Of a stretch of 64,000 nt of DNA, positions 23,068 through 32,146 are shown in pieces. Source of the DNA: Actinoplanes auranticolor. Lineage in GTDB: Bacteria; Actinomycetota; Actinomycetes; Mycobacteriales; Micromonosporaceae. The DNA lies in assembly GCF_018332655.1 (NCBI RefSeq), contig NZ_BOQL01000021.1, positions 62,001 to 126,000 of the forward strand, in the 5' to 3' direction. Each line of letters begins with the position of its first letter. Within the stretch, counting starts at the first letter, position 1. The position numbers were made by a program, and so were the translations under genes. The notes beneath the pieces are model-generated. The model saw nothing but the letters and a program-made list of their open reading frames with translations, was not told the DNA's origin and did not search any database.

Positions 23068-26016
23068 ATGAAACGTCTGGTAGTGGCAGCCTTACTCGTC
23101 GGAACATTCACCGCTGCGCCCGCCTATGCCGCCGAGCTGCCGCCGCAGGAGCCCGGGGTCACCCTGCGGACCTACGACATCGGGCTGCCCCTGAACCGGG
23201 TCTGCGAGCTCAAGCCCGGCCAGACCCCGAACGTGGACAAGCTCATGCCCACAGTGGACTGGTCGACCGCCGAGCAGTTCGGCCAGGAGGACGACTTCGT
23301 CACCCACGCGCTGGCCAATCTGACCGTGTCCGCCGCCGGCTCCTACACCTTCCGGTTGACCAGCGACGACGGCTCGAAGCTGTGGATCGGCGACACCCTC
23401 GTCGTCGACCACGACGGCCTGCACGGCGCCGAGCCCAAGGACGGTGCCATCAACCTGACCGCGGGGGTGCATCCGCTGCGGATCGAGCACTTCGAGCGCA
23501 ACTTCGGTCAGCAGCTCACGCTCGCCTGGCAGCCGCCGGGCGCGGACGACTTCGCGGTCGTGCCGACCAGCGCGCTGAGCACCGACGCCGGAGTGGTCCG
23601 GGTGACCGCGCCGGGGCAGAAGGAGTGCGTGGCCGGCACCGACGCTCCCGGCGACGGGCTGCCGCTGAACGCGGTGCACCCCGGCTACGACCTGACGAAC
23701 CTGCGTCCTCCGGGCTTCGAGCCTCAGGTCACCGGCATCGCCTGGCGGCCCGACGGCAAGATGGTGCTCAGCACCTGGGGCAAGTCCGACAAGGTGGCCG
23801 GTGAGATCTACCTGGTCGACAAGGTGACCGGCAAGACCGGGCCGGCCAAGGTCACGTACCGCAAGATCGCCGAGGGGCTCAAGGAGCCGATGGGCCTCGC
23901 CGTCGTCGACGGCATGGTCTACGTGTCGCAGAAGCACGAGCTGACCGAGCTGCGCGACACCAACGGTGACCAGGTGCTCGACGCGCAGCGCACGGTGGCG
24001 GTGTGGCCGTTCGGCGGCAACTTCCACGAGTTCGCGTTCGGCCTGCTCTACAAGGACGGCAACTTCTACCTCAACCTGTCGGTGTCGATCAATCAGGGCG
24101 GCGCGACCACGGACCCGCAGCCGGTCGGCGGCCGCGGCACGAGCATCGTGGTCAACCGGCGCACCGGCAAGGTCACCACGGTCGCGGGCGGTCTGCGGAC
24201 CCCGAACGGGATCGGCTGGGGTCCCGGCGGCGACATCTACGTCACCGACAACCAGGGCGGCTGGCTCCCCTCGTCGAAGCTGCTCAAGATCGAGCAGGGT
24301 GCGTTCTACAACCACTACACCAACCCGGACGGCCCGTTCGATTCCGAGCCGGTGACCCGGCCGGTGCTTTGGCTGCCGCAGAACCAGATCGCCAACTCGC
24401 CCAGCACCCCCGTACTGCTCAAGTCGGGGCCGTACAAGGGGCAGATGCTGATCGGTGACGTCACCTACGGCGGGCTGCAGCGGGCGTACCTGGAGACCGT
24501 GCACGGCCAGGAGCAGGGCGCGGTCTTCCGGCACACCCAGGGTCTGGAGGCCGGCATCAACGAGGTGTCGATCGGGCCGGACGGCGCGATCTACCTCGGC
24601 GGGCTCGGCGCGGAGGGCAACTGGGGCCAGGAGGGCAAGCTCCGCTTCGGCCTGCAGAAGCTCACCCCGAACGGCAAGGACGTCTTCGACATGAAGACGA
24701 TGAAGGCCACCGGGACCGGCTTCACGGTCGAGTACACCAAGCCGCTGTCCGACGCCACGGTCAAGGCGCTGCCGACCGCGTACAAGGTGGAGCAGTGGCG
24801 TTACGCGCCGACCGCGCAGTACGGCGGTCCCGAGGTGGACAAGGAGACGCTGACGGTGACCGCCACCAAGGTCTCCGGCGATCGCAGGACTGTCACCCTC
24901 ACCGTGCCCGGGCTGCGCCGGGACCGCGTCGTGCACCTGCGGTCGCCACGGCCGTTCAGTGCCCGTGACGGCGAGACGCTGTGGAGCACCGAGGCCTGGT
25001 ACACGCTGAACGAGGTCCCCGGTAAGCAGGCGCAGCAGGTCTACTACGAGGCCGAGGAGGGCAACCGCGAAGGCGCTGCCGGGCTGGCCACCGACCACCG
25101 CGGCTTCTCCGGCATCGGCTTCGCGTCCGGCTTCGGCGCCCTGAACGCCTCGACCACCATGCACGTCACCGTGGACAAGGCCGGCGACTACGACGTCGGG
25201 CTGCGCTACTCCAACGGTCCCAACCCGTTCAGCGGCACCAAGACGGTGAGCGTGCACGTCAACGACCGCAAGATCCGCCAGGTCGCGCTGCCGTCCACGG
25301 TCACCTGGGAGGAGTGGGCGACCGCCACGGAGAAGCTGACCCTGCGCAAGGGCGTGAACAAGATTCAGTACCGGGTCGACGCCCTGGACACCGGACACGT
25401 CAACCTCGACCTGATCAGCGTGCGTAAGCCGGGACAGCGGATCGCGCTCATCGACGGGCACGGCCTCGACAACTGGCAGCACACCGACGGGCGGCGCCCG
25501 CAGTGGCCGGCCGTCGCGGGTGGCGCGACCGAGGTGTGCTGCGGTGACCTGCGCACCAAGGACGCGTTCGGCGACTACAAGCTGCACGTCGAGTTCAAGG
25601 TCCCGCTGCTGCCGCCGGACGTGACCGGGCAGAACCGTGGCAACAGCGGCGTCTACCAGCAGGAGCGCTACGAGATCCAGATCCTCGACTCGTTCGGGGA
25701 CACGACGCTCGACAACAACGAGGCGGGCGCGATCTACACGATCAAGGCCCCGGACGTGAACGCGGCCACCGCGCCGGAGACGTGGCAGAGCTACGACATC
25801 ACGTTCCGGGCGGCCCGCTACGACGCGGCCGGCACCAAGACCGAGAACGCCCGCGTCACCCTGGTCTGGAACGGTAAGAAGGTGCAGGACAACGTCGAGA
25901 TCCCCCGGGGCACCGGCGGTAACATCCCGGAGGGCCCGGCCACCGGCGCCATCCGCCTGCAGGACCACGGCAACAAGGTGCAGTACCGCAACGTCTGGAT
26001 CGAACCCGTCCGCTGA
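23068..26016 (+). CDS. Secreted multidomain protein: PA14, beta-propeller, CBM, DUF1080
   Basis: 982 residues. Signal peptide about 1-21. A PA14 domain (about 65-180) shows RLTSDDGSKLWIGDTLVVD. A beta-propeller with sugar-dehydrogenase-like repeats (about 205-560) contains GLRTPNGIGWGPGGDIYVTD and ISIGPDGAIYLGG-type strands. A CBM6/35-like module (about 655-795) begins YYEAEEGNREG. The C-terminal DUF1080 domain (about 800-982) has NRGNSGVYQQERYEIQILDS; such domains are linked to 3-keto-glycoside hydrolysis. A likely reading is an extracellular enzyme that oxidises and/or cleaves glycosides. ATG 23068 follows AGGGGAG. A strong terminator closes the gene. Confidence 0.88.
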   Translation: MKRLVVAALLVGTFTAAPAYAAELPPQEPGVTLRTYDIGLPLNRVCELKPGQTPNVDKLMPTVDWSTAEQFGQEDDFVTHALANLTVSAAGSYTFRLTSDDGSKLWIGDTLVVDHDGLHGAEPKDGAINLTAGVHPLRIEHFERNFGQQLTLAWQPPGADDFAVVPTSALSTDAGVVRVTAPGQKECVAGTDAPGDGLPLNAVHPGYDLTNLRPPGFEPQVTGIAWRPDGKMVLSTWGKSDKVAGEIYLVDKVTGKTGPAKVTYRKIAEGLKEPMGLAVVDGMVYVSQKHELTELRDTNGDQVLDAQRTVAVWPFGGNFHEFAFGLLYKDGNFYLNLSVSINQGGATTDPQPVGGRGTSIVVNRRTGKVTTVAGGLRTPNGIGWGPGGDIYVTDNQGGWLPSSKLLKIEQGAFYNHYTNPDGPFDSEPVTRPVLWLPQNQIANSPSTPVLLKSGPYKGQMLIGDVTYGGLQRAYLETVHGQEQGAVFRHTQGLEAGINEVSIGPDGAIYLGGLGAEGNWGQEGKLRFGLQKLTPNGKDVFDMKTMKATGTGFTVEYTKPLSDATVKALPTAYKVEQWRYAPTAQYGGPEVDKETLTVTATKVSGDRRTVTLTVPGLRRDRVVHLRSPRPFSARDGETLWSTEAWYTLNEVPGKQAQQVYYEAEEGNREGAAGLATDHRGFSGIGFASGFGALNASTTMHVTVDKAGDYDVGLRYSNGPNPFSGTKTVSVHVNDRKIRQVALPSTVTWEEWATATEKLTLRKGVNKIQYRVDALDTGHVNLDLISVRKPGQRIALIDGHGLDNWQHTDGRRPQWPAVAGGATEVCCGDLRTKDAFGDYKLHVEFKVPLLPPDVTGQNRGNSGVYQQERYEIQILDSFGDTTLDNNEAGAIYTIKAPDVNAATAPETWQSYDITFRAARYDAAGTKTENARVTLVWNGKKVQDNVEIPRGTGGNIPEGPATGAIRLQDHGNKVQYRNVWIEPVR

Positions 26017-26032
26017 GGACAGTCGCTCCGAC

Positions 26033-26071
26033 CCGGCCCCGGCGGCGTTTGCCGCCGGGGCCGGTTTCTCT
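26033..26071 (+). terminator. Rho-independent terminator of the PA14/DUF1080 gene
   Basis: A perfect 14-bp GC stem (26033-26046 and 26051-26064) with a 4-base loop is followed by TTTCT, the clearest intrinsic terminator in the window. Confidence 0.9.
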
Positions 26072-26270
26072 ATTCCCGCCCGCGGTCGCCGACACCGGCG
26101 AACCGTTCACCCAGCCGGGCATCTTCGTCCTGCGCGTCCGCGACGGCGAGATCGTCAGCTCCCGCGACTACTTCGACCACCTCACCACCGCCCGCGTCCG
26201 CGGCCGGCTCGACGACCTGGTCGCCGCAGTCGAAGCCGCGGCTGCGGACCGGACGCCCCGGCCCGTGTGA
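26049..26270 (+). pseudogene. C-terminal remnant of an NTF2/SnoaL-like protein
   Basis: A short frame encodes ADTGEPFTQPGIFVLRVRDG, then EIVSSRDYFDH, the last third of a SnoaL-type NTF2 domain. No N-terminal part is present, and the only start codon lies in the loop of the preceding terminator. It is therefore a 3' remnant left by deletion. The recognisable coding part begins near 26080. The match is from pattern; the family relation is moderately certain. Confidence 0.6.
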
Positions 26271-26285
26271 CCGGGACCGGGGCGT
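26253..26285. terminator. Bidirectional terminator between SnoaL remnant and multicopper oxidase
   Basis: ACGCCCCGG (26253-26261) pairs with CCGGGGCGT (26277-26285), with an inner CCCG/CGGG extension and a one-base bulge. It lies 13 bases past the stop codon of the minus-strand multicopper oxidase. Confidence 0.65.
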
Positions 26286-26297
26286 TGTTCGGCCGGG

Positions 26298-28205
26298 TCA
26301 GGCGTGCACGCCGGTGTAGGCCAGGTGCATGACCATCCCCGCGGCGGCGTGTTCGAGGTTGTGGCAGTGGTCCATCCAGATGCCCGGGTTGTCGGCCGTG
26401 AAGACCACCTCGAAGCTCTGGCCGGGTCCGACGTTGAGCGTGTCCGTCCACCACGGGCCGCCGGTGCTCGGCGTGCCGTTGCGCGACAGCACCAGGACGC
26501 GGTGGCCGTGCAGATGCATCGGGTGGTCCATGATGCCGCGGTTGACGATGCGGACGCGGACCCGGTCGCCCTCGGTCACCATGAGGGTCGGCACCGACGG
26601 GGCCATCCGGCCGTTCATCAGAGTGCCGTAGGTGAGGCCGCCGTCGTGCCACGCGAAGCCGTCCTGCAGCGCGACCGTGAACTCGCGGTCGTACCCGCCG
26701 GTGGCGATCGGTGGCGGGCTCGCCGGCCGGGCGCCGTAGGTCAGCGGGTCGACCGGAGTGCCCCGTCCCGGGGCGGCGGGCTGCGCCGAGCCGGCCGGGC
26801 TGAGCACGAGGGCCGCGTCGTTGGGGTTCTCCCCGGCGTCGATGCGGATCGTCACGGCAGCGTCCGGCATGCTGAACGTGAGGTCGGCCCGCCCGCCGGC
26901 CGGGAGCAGCACATCCGTGCCGGCGGCCAGTTCGGTGGCGCCGTCGACCGCGTTGCCGTCGATGGCGGCGACGGTCAGCGCGGTGCCGTGGGTGGTCAGG
27001 CGTTGCGGCTCGGGTGAGCTGTTGACGAACCTCAGGTACGCGCGCTCGCCCGCCGCCAGCCGGTGCTGCTGAACGGCGTCAGCGGTTCCGAAGGCCGGGG
27101 TCGGCTGATCGTCGCCGGGCCAGAGGTGGGTGAAGAACGTCCGCTCGAAGCCCTCGGCCGGCGGGGCGACGATCAGTGCGCCGAAGAGTCCACGCCGGAC
27201 GGTCTGATCGGCCGCGTGGTGGGTGTGGTACCAGAACGTGCCGGCCCGGTCGGGGACGAACCGGTAGCGGTGGCTGGCGCCGGGCGGGACCGCCTCCTGG
27301 GTCAGGCCCGCGACGCCGTCCTCGGCGTTGGGCACGTCCACGCCGTGCCAGTGCACGGTGACGCCCTCGGTGACGTCCCGGTTGACCAGGACGACTTCGA
27401 GCAACTGCCCCTGCCGGACCCGGATCTCGGGACCCGGTGCCCGGCCGTTGAACGTCAGCCCGTCGACGGTACGCCCGGAGCTCAGCCGTACCGTCGCATG
27501 CGCCGCGGTGAGCGTGACGCTGACGTCCGGCTTGCGGTCGCGGGGGCCGGTCAGGTCCTGGACCGCCCGGTGCCCGGCGTGGTGCCCGCCCGCCGGCCCA
27601 CCGCCCAGATCCACGGGTCCGCCGGTGTGGGCGGCGTGGTCGGTGCCGCTGGACGCCGACGCCGGTCGGCCACCCGCGCCGAGCCAGCCGACCAGTCCCA
27701 GGACCGCCAGCGCGGCCAGGGCGCCCGCGCCGAACCAGGGTGCCCTCGCCCGCCGGGAGCCACCGGAACGCCAGCGGGTCAGCAGCACCGACCCGGCGAT
27801 GGCGGCGGCGACCAGCAGAACGGCGACGGCCACGGTCGTCATGGTGTCCTGCGGCCCCGGCGGAACCAACCGCAGCCAGAAGGCGACCAGTCCGCCCGCG
27901 ACCGCGGCGTGGGTCGCCGGCACCGACCGGCGGCGGTCGAGCAGTGCCCATCCCGTCGTCGCCACCGCGAGCGGCAGTCCGAGGGTGAGTTCGAGCCCGA
28001 GCAGCTCCGGGCCGCCGGTGGCCAGCAGCACGGCGCCGGCCAGCCGCAGGGTGAGGAGGCCGGCGGTAACGATGAGCGCGCGGCGCAGGCGCCGGGCCGA
28101 GGCCGGGTCCCGGTGCAGCCGCCCGGCGTTCCGGCCCGCGAAGGACACGGCGATCAGGGCGGCCAGGGCGAGCAGCATGTCGATGATGATGAGTGGTTCG
28201 GCCAT
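26298..28205 (-). CDS. Multicopper oxidase with N-terminal multi-span membrane domain
   Basis: 635 residues. The first ~180 hold about five membrane spans (from MAEPLIIIDMLLALAALIA to the last near residue 175), then a His-rich linker (GGHHAGH) and a multicopper oxidase. Copper ligands are complete: TVHWHGVD, WYHTHHAAD, DHPMHLHGH, and HCHNLEHAAAGM with an axial Met. It would sit on the outer face of the membrane and oxidise copper, phenolics or metals. It follows an SRPBCC gene by 3 bases, so it is translated from the same mRNA. Fused membrane domains are seen in some actinobacterial oxidases; their purpose is unclear. Confidence 0.92.
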   Translation of the reverse strand: MAEPLIIIDMLLALAALIAVSFAGRNAGRLHRDPASARRLRRALIVTAGLLTLRLAGAVLLATGGPELLGLELTLGLPLAVATTGWALLDRRRSVPATHAAVAGGLVAFWLRLVPPGPQDTMTTVAVAVLLVAAAIAGSVLLTRWRSGGSRRARAPWFGAGALAALAVLGLVGWLGAGGRPASASSGTDHAAHTGGPVDLGGGPAGGHHAGHRAVQDLTGPRDRKPDVSVTLTAAHATVRLSSGRTVDGLTFNGRAPGPEIRVRQGQLLEVVLVNRDVTEGVTVHWHGVDVPNAEDGVAGLTQEAVPPGASHRYRFVPDRAGTFWYHTHHAADQTVRRGLFGALIVAPPAEGFERTFFTHLWPGDDQPTPAFGTADAVQQHRLAAGERAYLRFVNSSPEPQRLTTHGTALTVAAIDGNAVDGATELAAGTDVLLPAGGRADLTFSMPDAAVTIRIDAGENPNDAALVLSPAGSAQPAAPGRGTPVDPLTYGARPASPPPIATGGYDREFTVALQDGFAWHDGGLTYGTLMNGRMAPSVPTLMVTEGDRVRVRIVNRGIMDHPMHLHGHRVLVLSRNGTPSTGGPWWTDTLNVGPGQSFEVVFTADNPGIWMDHCHNLEHAAAGMVMHLAYTGVHA

Positions 28206-28208
28206 GAC

Positions 28209-28670
28209 TCAGACCCCTTCCGCGCGCTGCTGGAGGTTGCCCAGCCACGTGGTCAGGGAGGAGTCGAGCGCCTCCTGCGCGTACGCGATGTCGGCCTCGA
28301 CGGGCTCCCCGCTCCACGACTCCTCGGTGTGCACCAGCACCCCGCCGCCCGGATCCTCGGTGAACTCCCAGACGTGCACCCCGGTGATGCCGTTGGCGGG
28401 ACCGCCCCAGACCAGCCGGCGCCGCGGGACGACCTGGCGGACGGTGGAGGTGATGTCGAGGCCCTCGACGTGCCAGCGGAAGGCCGAGCCCGGCCGCAAC
28501 GGTCCCGGGGTGAGCAGCTCCATGCTGCCCACGCCGGACTGCCACTCGGGCCAGGACTGCAGGTCCGTGTGCACCTGCCAGACGGTCTCCGGCGAGGCGT
28601 GCACGACGATGCTGTGGCGGGCGATGACGGGTGCGTTCTCGTCGATGGCGGGAACTGGCGTACTGGTCAT
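28209..28670 (-). CDS. SRPBCC (START/Bet v1-like) protein
   Basis: 153 residues with the polyketide-cyclase/SRPBCC pattern: IVVHASPETVWQVHTDLQSWPEW, GSAFRWHVEG, HVWEFTEDPGGGVLVHTEESW. It would bind a hydrophobic ligand in the cytoplasm. ATG 28670 gives the normal family N-terminus. It leads a two-gene operon with the multicopper oxidase and is divergent from a large ATPase regulator (28858). The ligand is unknown. Confidence 0.85.
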   Translation of the reverse strand: MTSTPVPAIDENAPVIARHSIVVHASPETVWQVHTDLQSWPEWQSGVGSMELLTPGPLRPGSAFRWHVEGLDITSTVRQVVPRRRLVWGGPANGITGVHVWEFTEDPGGGVLVHTEESWSGEPVEADIAYAQEALDSSLTTWLGNLQQRAEGV

Positions 28671-28857
28671 GGTTTGTCTCCGGTCCGGTCCGGCGCCGGG
28701 CCGGTGCCCGTCGCTCAGGCCGAGTCTTGGATCGATCGCGGTCCACCCGGAAGCGGGCACAACCGTCCAGCGGGGTCCAGCCATGTCCACCGGGTCGGGG
28801 ATTTGGGAGAATCGCGCCGGCGGAGAACTGCGGACGACTCCCCGGGAGGAGCGCACG

Positions 28858-30933
28858 ATGCGGTCGGAGACGGTTCCCGGTTCTGCGGGTCGCGGGCTCG
28901 CAGGCCGGCTGGAAGCCGCTCGCGAACGCGCCTTCGTGGGCCGGGAGCACGAGCGGGCGGCCTTCCGGGCGGCGCTGTCCGGTGACTCCGGCGTGGCGGT
29001 GCTGTGGGTCCACGGACCGGGCGGCATCGGCAAGTCGACGCTGACCCGGCTCTGGGTGCAGCAGGCGCGGCAGGCCGGCCGGTCCGTGGTCGAGATCGAC
29101 GGGCGTTTCGTCACCCGGGCGCCGCAGGAGTTCGAGCGGACGGCGGCCGCGGTGCTCGAGGACGGTTCCGCGGTGCTGGTGGTGGACTCCTTCGACCAGT
29201 GCCAGTGGCTCGAGGGGTGGTTGCGCGAGCGGTTCCTGCCGCGCCTGGCCGACGGTGCCCTCGTGGTGCTCAGCGGGCGCAGCCGGCCCGAGGTCGAGTG
29301 GTCGGTGGATCCCGGCTGGTCGCAGGTCCTCGCGGTGTTCGAGCTGTCGCCCCTGACCGACGAGCAGGCGGCGGCGCTGCTGGCGGCCCGCGGGGTCGGC
29401 GCGGCCGAGGTGCCCGCGGTCGCGGGATTCGCCGGTGGCAACCCGCTGGCGCTCTCGCTCGCCGCCGCCGTCATGCAGCATCCCGCGGCGGAGGACCGGG
29501 ACTGGACGCCGACCGGCGAGGTGCTCGCGACCCTGATGACCCGCCTGATCGGCGACGTTCCCTCGGCCACCCACCGGCGGGCGCTGGAGGTGGCGGCCCA
29601 GGCCTACGTGACGACCGAGGAGCTGCTGCTGGCCGCCCTGCCGGGGGAGGACGCCGGGACGCTGTTCGGCTGGCTGCGCGGGCTGCCGTTCGTGGAACCC
29701 TCGCCGCAGGGGCTCTTCCCGCACGACGCGGCTCGGGAGACGCTCGTCGCGGATCTGCGCTGGCGGTCGCCGCAGGCGTACGAGGACATCCGCCGGCGGC
29801 TGCTGGAGGTCTACCTGGGCCAGGCGCGCGAAGCCCCGGACAGCCAGATGCTCGACGCGATGGGCCGCGCCTTCTACCTCTACCGCGACGTGCCGCTCGT
29901 GGGCGCGGCGTACGCCTGGTCCCGCCAGGGCGGTGTGCAGGAGGACGCGATGGCCGCGGAGCACCTCCCGCGTGTGCTGGAGCTGAGCCGCGCGGCCGAG
30001 GGCGAGGAGTCCGCGGCGCTGGTCTCGTACTGGTACGCCCGGCAGCCGCAGGCGTTCCATGTCTTCCACGACGTCCGCAGCGGCGAGATGGTGGCCTTCT
30101 CGGCGCACCTGGTGCTCCCCGTTCCGGCGGATCCGCAGGACCTCGCGACCGACCCGGTTGTGGCCGCCGCCTGGGAGTACAGCAACACGACCAGCCCGGC
30201 CCGTCCGGGCGAGCACATCTCCATCACGCGCTTCGCGGTGTATCCGGGCGCGTACGAGCAGCCCTCGGCGGTGGTCGAGCTGAACCACTGGCGGGCGCTG
30301 GTCGAGGCGTACCGGGCGACCGGGCGGGCCCACGACTTCGACGTCTACCAGGACATGGCGGCCTGGGCGGCCCGGCTCGGCACCGCCATGGCCGACTCGG
30401 GCCGGCGCGCACGCGTGGGCGGCGCCACCTACGGACTGTTCGTCAACGACTGGCGGCTGGAGTCGTTCGAGGAGTGGTTCCAGGCGGTGGTGACCGGCCA
30501 CGTACCGGCCAGCGTGGGCGACCAGGGTCCCGTCCCGGGGCGCCCGGCCCGGCCGGCGGATCCCGGCGCCGACGCGGTGCCGGACCGCGAGGAGTTCGAC
30601 GAGGACGTCCGGCTGGCCCTGCAGACCTGGCGCCACCCCGAGGGGTTCGCGTCGAACCGCCTGCTGCGCCGGCGGTTCGTGACGTCGGCCGGTGGTGACC
30701 CGGCCGTCGTCCTGCGGGCGATGATGCAGGAGGCGGTCGACGCGATGCGCTCGGACCTCGCCGGGGTGAAGGCCCGCGCGGCTCTGGTGGCCACGTACTT
30801 CTCCGGCGCGCCGACCCAGGAGGCGGCGGCGCGGCGGCTCGGCCTGCCCTTCGGCACGTACCGCCGGCACCTGCGGGCGGCTGTCGCCCGGGTGAGCGAC
30901 GTGCTGTGGGAGGCCGACGTCGCCGCCCGGTGA
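28858..30933 (+). CDS. STAND-type NTPase with C-terminal sigma-region-4-like HTH
   Basis: 691 residues. An N-terminal FVGREHERAAFRAAL leads to Walker A GPGGIGKST (about 53-61) and Walker B AVLVVDSFDQ (about 104-113), typical of STAND ATPases. A middle domain (about 330-560) has no clear match and contains VYQDMAAWAARLGTAM. The C-terminus (about 655-685; TQEAAARRLGLPFGTYRRHL) looks like the sigma-70 region 4/LuxR type helix-turn-helix. ATG 28858 follows GGGAGGAGCG. It is divergent from the SRPBCC-multicopper oxidase operon and probably regulates it in response to a signal sensed by the ATPase. That link is inferred from position. Confidence 0.8.
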   Translation: MRSETVPGSAGRGLAGRLEAARERAFVGREHERAAFRAALSGDSGVAVLWVHGPGGIGKSTLTRLWVQQARQAGRSVVEIDGRFVTRAPQEFERTAAAVLEDGSAVLVVDSFDQCQWLEGWLRERFLPRLADGALVVLSGRSRPEVEWSVDPGWSQVLAVFELSPLTDEQAAALLAARGVGAAEVPAVAGFAGGNPLALSLAAAVMQHPAAEDRDWTPTGEVLATLMTRLIGDVPSATHRRALEVAAQAYVTTEELLLAALPGEDAGTLFGWLRGLPFVEPSPQGLFPHDAARETLVADLRWRSPQAYEDIRRRLLEVYLGQAREAPDSQMLDAMGRAFYLYRDVPLVGAAYAWSRQGGVQEDAMAAEHLPRVLELSRAAEGEESAALVSYWYARQPQAFHVFHDVRSGEMVAFSAHLVLPVPADPQDLATDPVVAAAWEYSNTTSPARPGEHISITRFAVYPGAYEQPSAVVELNHWRALVEAYRATGRAHDFDVYQDMAAWAARLGTAMADSGRRARVGGATYGLFVNDWRLESFEEWFQAVVTGHVPASVGDQGPVPGRPARPADPGADAVPDREEFDEDVRLALQTWRHPEGFASNRLLRRRFVTSAGGDPAVVLRAMMQEAVDAMRSDLAGVKARAALVATYFSGAPTQEAAARRLGLPFGTYRRHLRAAVARVSDVLWEADVAAR

Positions 30934-30934
30934 C

Positions 30935-31987
30935 TCAGCGTCCCGACCCGGTGCCGTGGTCCACGACCAGGACGACCTTGCCGACGACCGTGCGCGACTC
31001 GGCCAGGCGCAGGGCCTCGCCGGCGCGCTCGAGCGGCAGTTCGGCGGCCACCTGCGCGGTGAGCACGCCCTGGGCCAGCAGCTGGAAGACCTGGCCGAGG
31101 TCGTCGCGCAGCTTGGTGCGGAACGCCTGCCGGCGGCGCCGGCCGCCCCAGACGTTGTAGAACGACGCGGACCGGCCGTTCGGCAGGTAGTTCCACACCG
31201 CCAGGCGGGCGGCGAGGGCGAGGACCGGCAGCAGCGGGTTGCCCTTGTCGTCGCGGGTCGAGGCGGTGCCGTAGGCGACCAGGGTGCCACCGCGCGCGAG
31301 CAGGCGGAACGAATCGACGATGCCGGGGCCGCCCACGTGGTCGAAGACCGCGTCCACCCCGGCGGGGGCCAGGGCCCTCACCCGGGCGGGGAGGTCGGCG
31401 GAGGCGTAGTCCAGCGGCTCGGCGCCGAGGTCGCTGACGGCCTTGCGGTTGCGGGCCGACGAGGTGCCGATGACCCGGATGCCGGCGTGCCGGGCCAGCT
31501 GCACGAGGGTCGAGCCGACGCCGCCGTTCGCGCCGTGGACGAGGATCGTGCCGCCGGAGCTGACCTTCGCGACGCGGTGCAGCATCTGCCAGGCCGTGAC
31601 GCCGTTGACCACGACGGTCTCGGCCTCGCTGGGCGTGATGCCGTCGGGCACGGGGACGAGGTCCGCCGCTTCCAGCCGGGCCGTGGAGGACCAGCCGCCG
31701 GTCTTGGTCAGGGCGGCGACCCGCCGGCCGACGAGGTCCGGGCCGACGCCGGGTCCGACGGCGGCGACGGTGCCGACGAGGTCGTAGCCGGGGACGAACG
31801 GGAAGGCGGGCTGGGCGAAGTAGCGCCCGCGGCGCATCTGCTGCTCGGCGAAGGAGACGCCGCTGGCCTCCACGGCGACGAGCGCCTGGCCGGGGCCGGG
31901 TGCGGCGGTCGGGCGGCGGCGTACGAGCAGCTGCTCGGGCTCGACGATGCCGGGAAGGACGATCTCGGTGGTGGTGCTGCCGGACAT
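30935..31987 (-). CDS. Zinc-free MDR quinone oxidoreductase/alcohol dehydrogenase-like
   Basis: 350 residues of the medium-chain reductase fold: catalytic GroES-like domain with VSFAEQQMRRGRY and FPFVPGYDLVGTV, then the NADPH Rossmann motif VHGANGGVGSTLVQLAR. The zinc-binding Cys cluster of alcohol dehydrogenases is absent, which favours a quinone/enoyl reductase. ATG 31987 is chosen for the upstream AGGAGGAACTCC. The gene is convergent with the STAND ATPase (1-base gap) and divergent from an ArsR operon whose operator may also affect it. Confidence 0.88.
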   Translation of the reverse strand: MSGSTTTEIVLPGIVEPEQLLVRRRPTAAPGPGQALVAVEASGVSFAEQQMRRGRYFAQPAFPFVPGYDLVGTVAAVGPGVGPDLVGRRVAALTKTGGWSSTARLEAADLVPVPDGITPSEAETVVVNGVTAWQMLHRVAKVSSGGTILVHGANGGVGSTLVQLARHAGIRVIGTSSARNRKAVSDLGAEPLDYASADLPARVRALAPAGVDAVFDHVGGPGIVDSFRLLARGGTLVAYGTASTRDDKGNPLLPVLALAARLAVWNYLPNGRSASFYNVWGGRRRRQAFRTKLRDDLGQVFQLLAQGVLTAQVAAELPLERAGEALRLAESRTVVGKVVLVVDHGTGSGR

Positions 31988-32114
31988 GGGAGTTCCTCCT
32001 GGAATGAGTGGCGCGTTCGAGGTGGAGTCTCGGTCCGGGCGGCGTCCAGCTGACAGGGTCCACCGGTGTCCGACCCCGTCCACCGCGGTCCGCCGTAAGC
32101 ACAAACAATGACTT

Positions 32115-32134
32115 GCGCAAACAGACGTTTGCGC
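32115..32134. promoter_or_regulatory. Candidate ArsR operator
   Basis: GCGCAAAC-N4-GTTTGCGC, a perfect 8+8 inverted repeat, lies 12 bases upstream of the ArsR gene start and between it and the divergent MDR gene. This is the position and size expected for autoregulation. Confidence 0.75.
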
Positions 32135-32146
32135 TAGGGTGGAGCC

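Noticed and set aside
27079-31290. Very long open frames antisense to real genes (also at 2124-3683, 14161-16083, 23092-25968, 42124-44934, 45520-47607)
   Set aside because: Their products are low-complexity Arg/Ala/Gly/Val-rich text without domains, while the opposite strands carry clear family motifs. Long antisense frames are normal in such GC-rich DNA.
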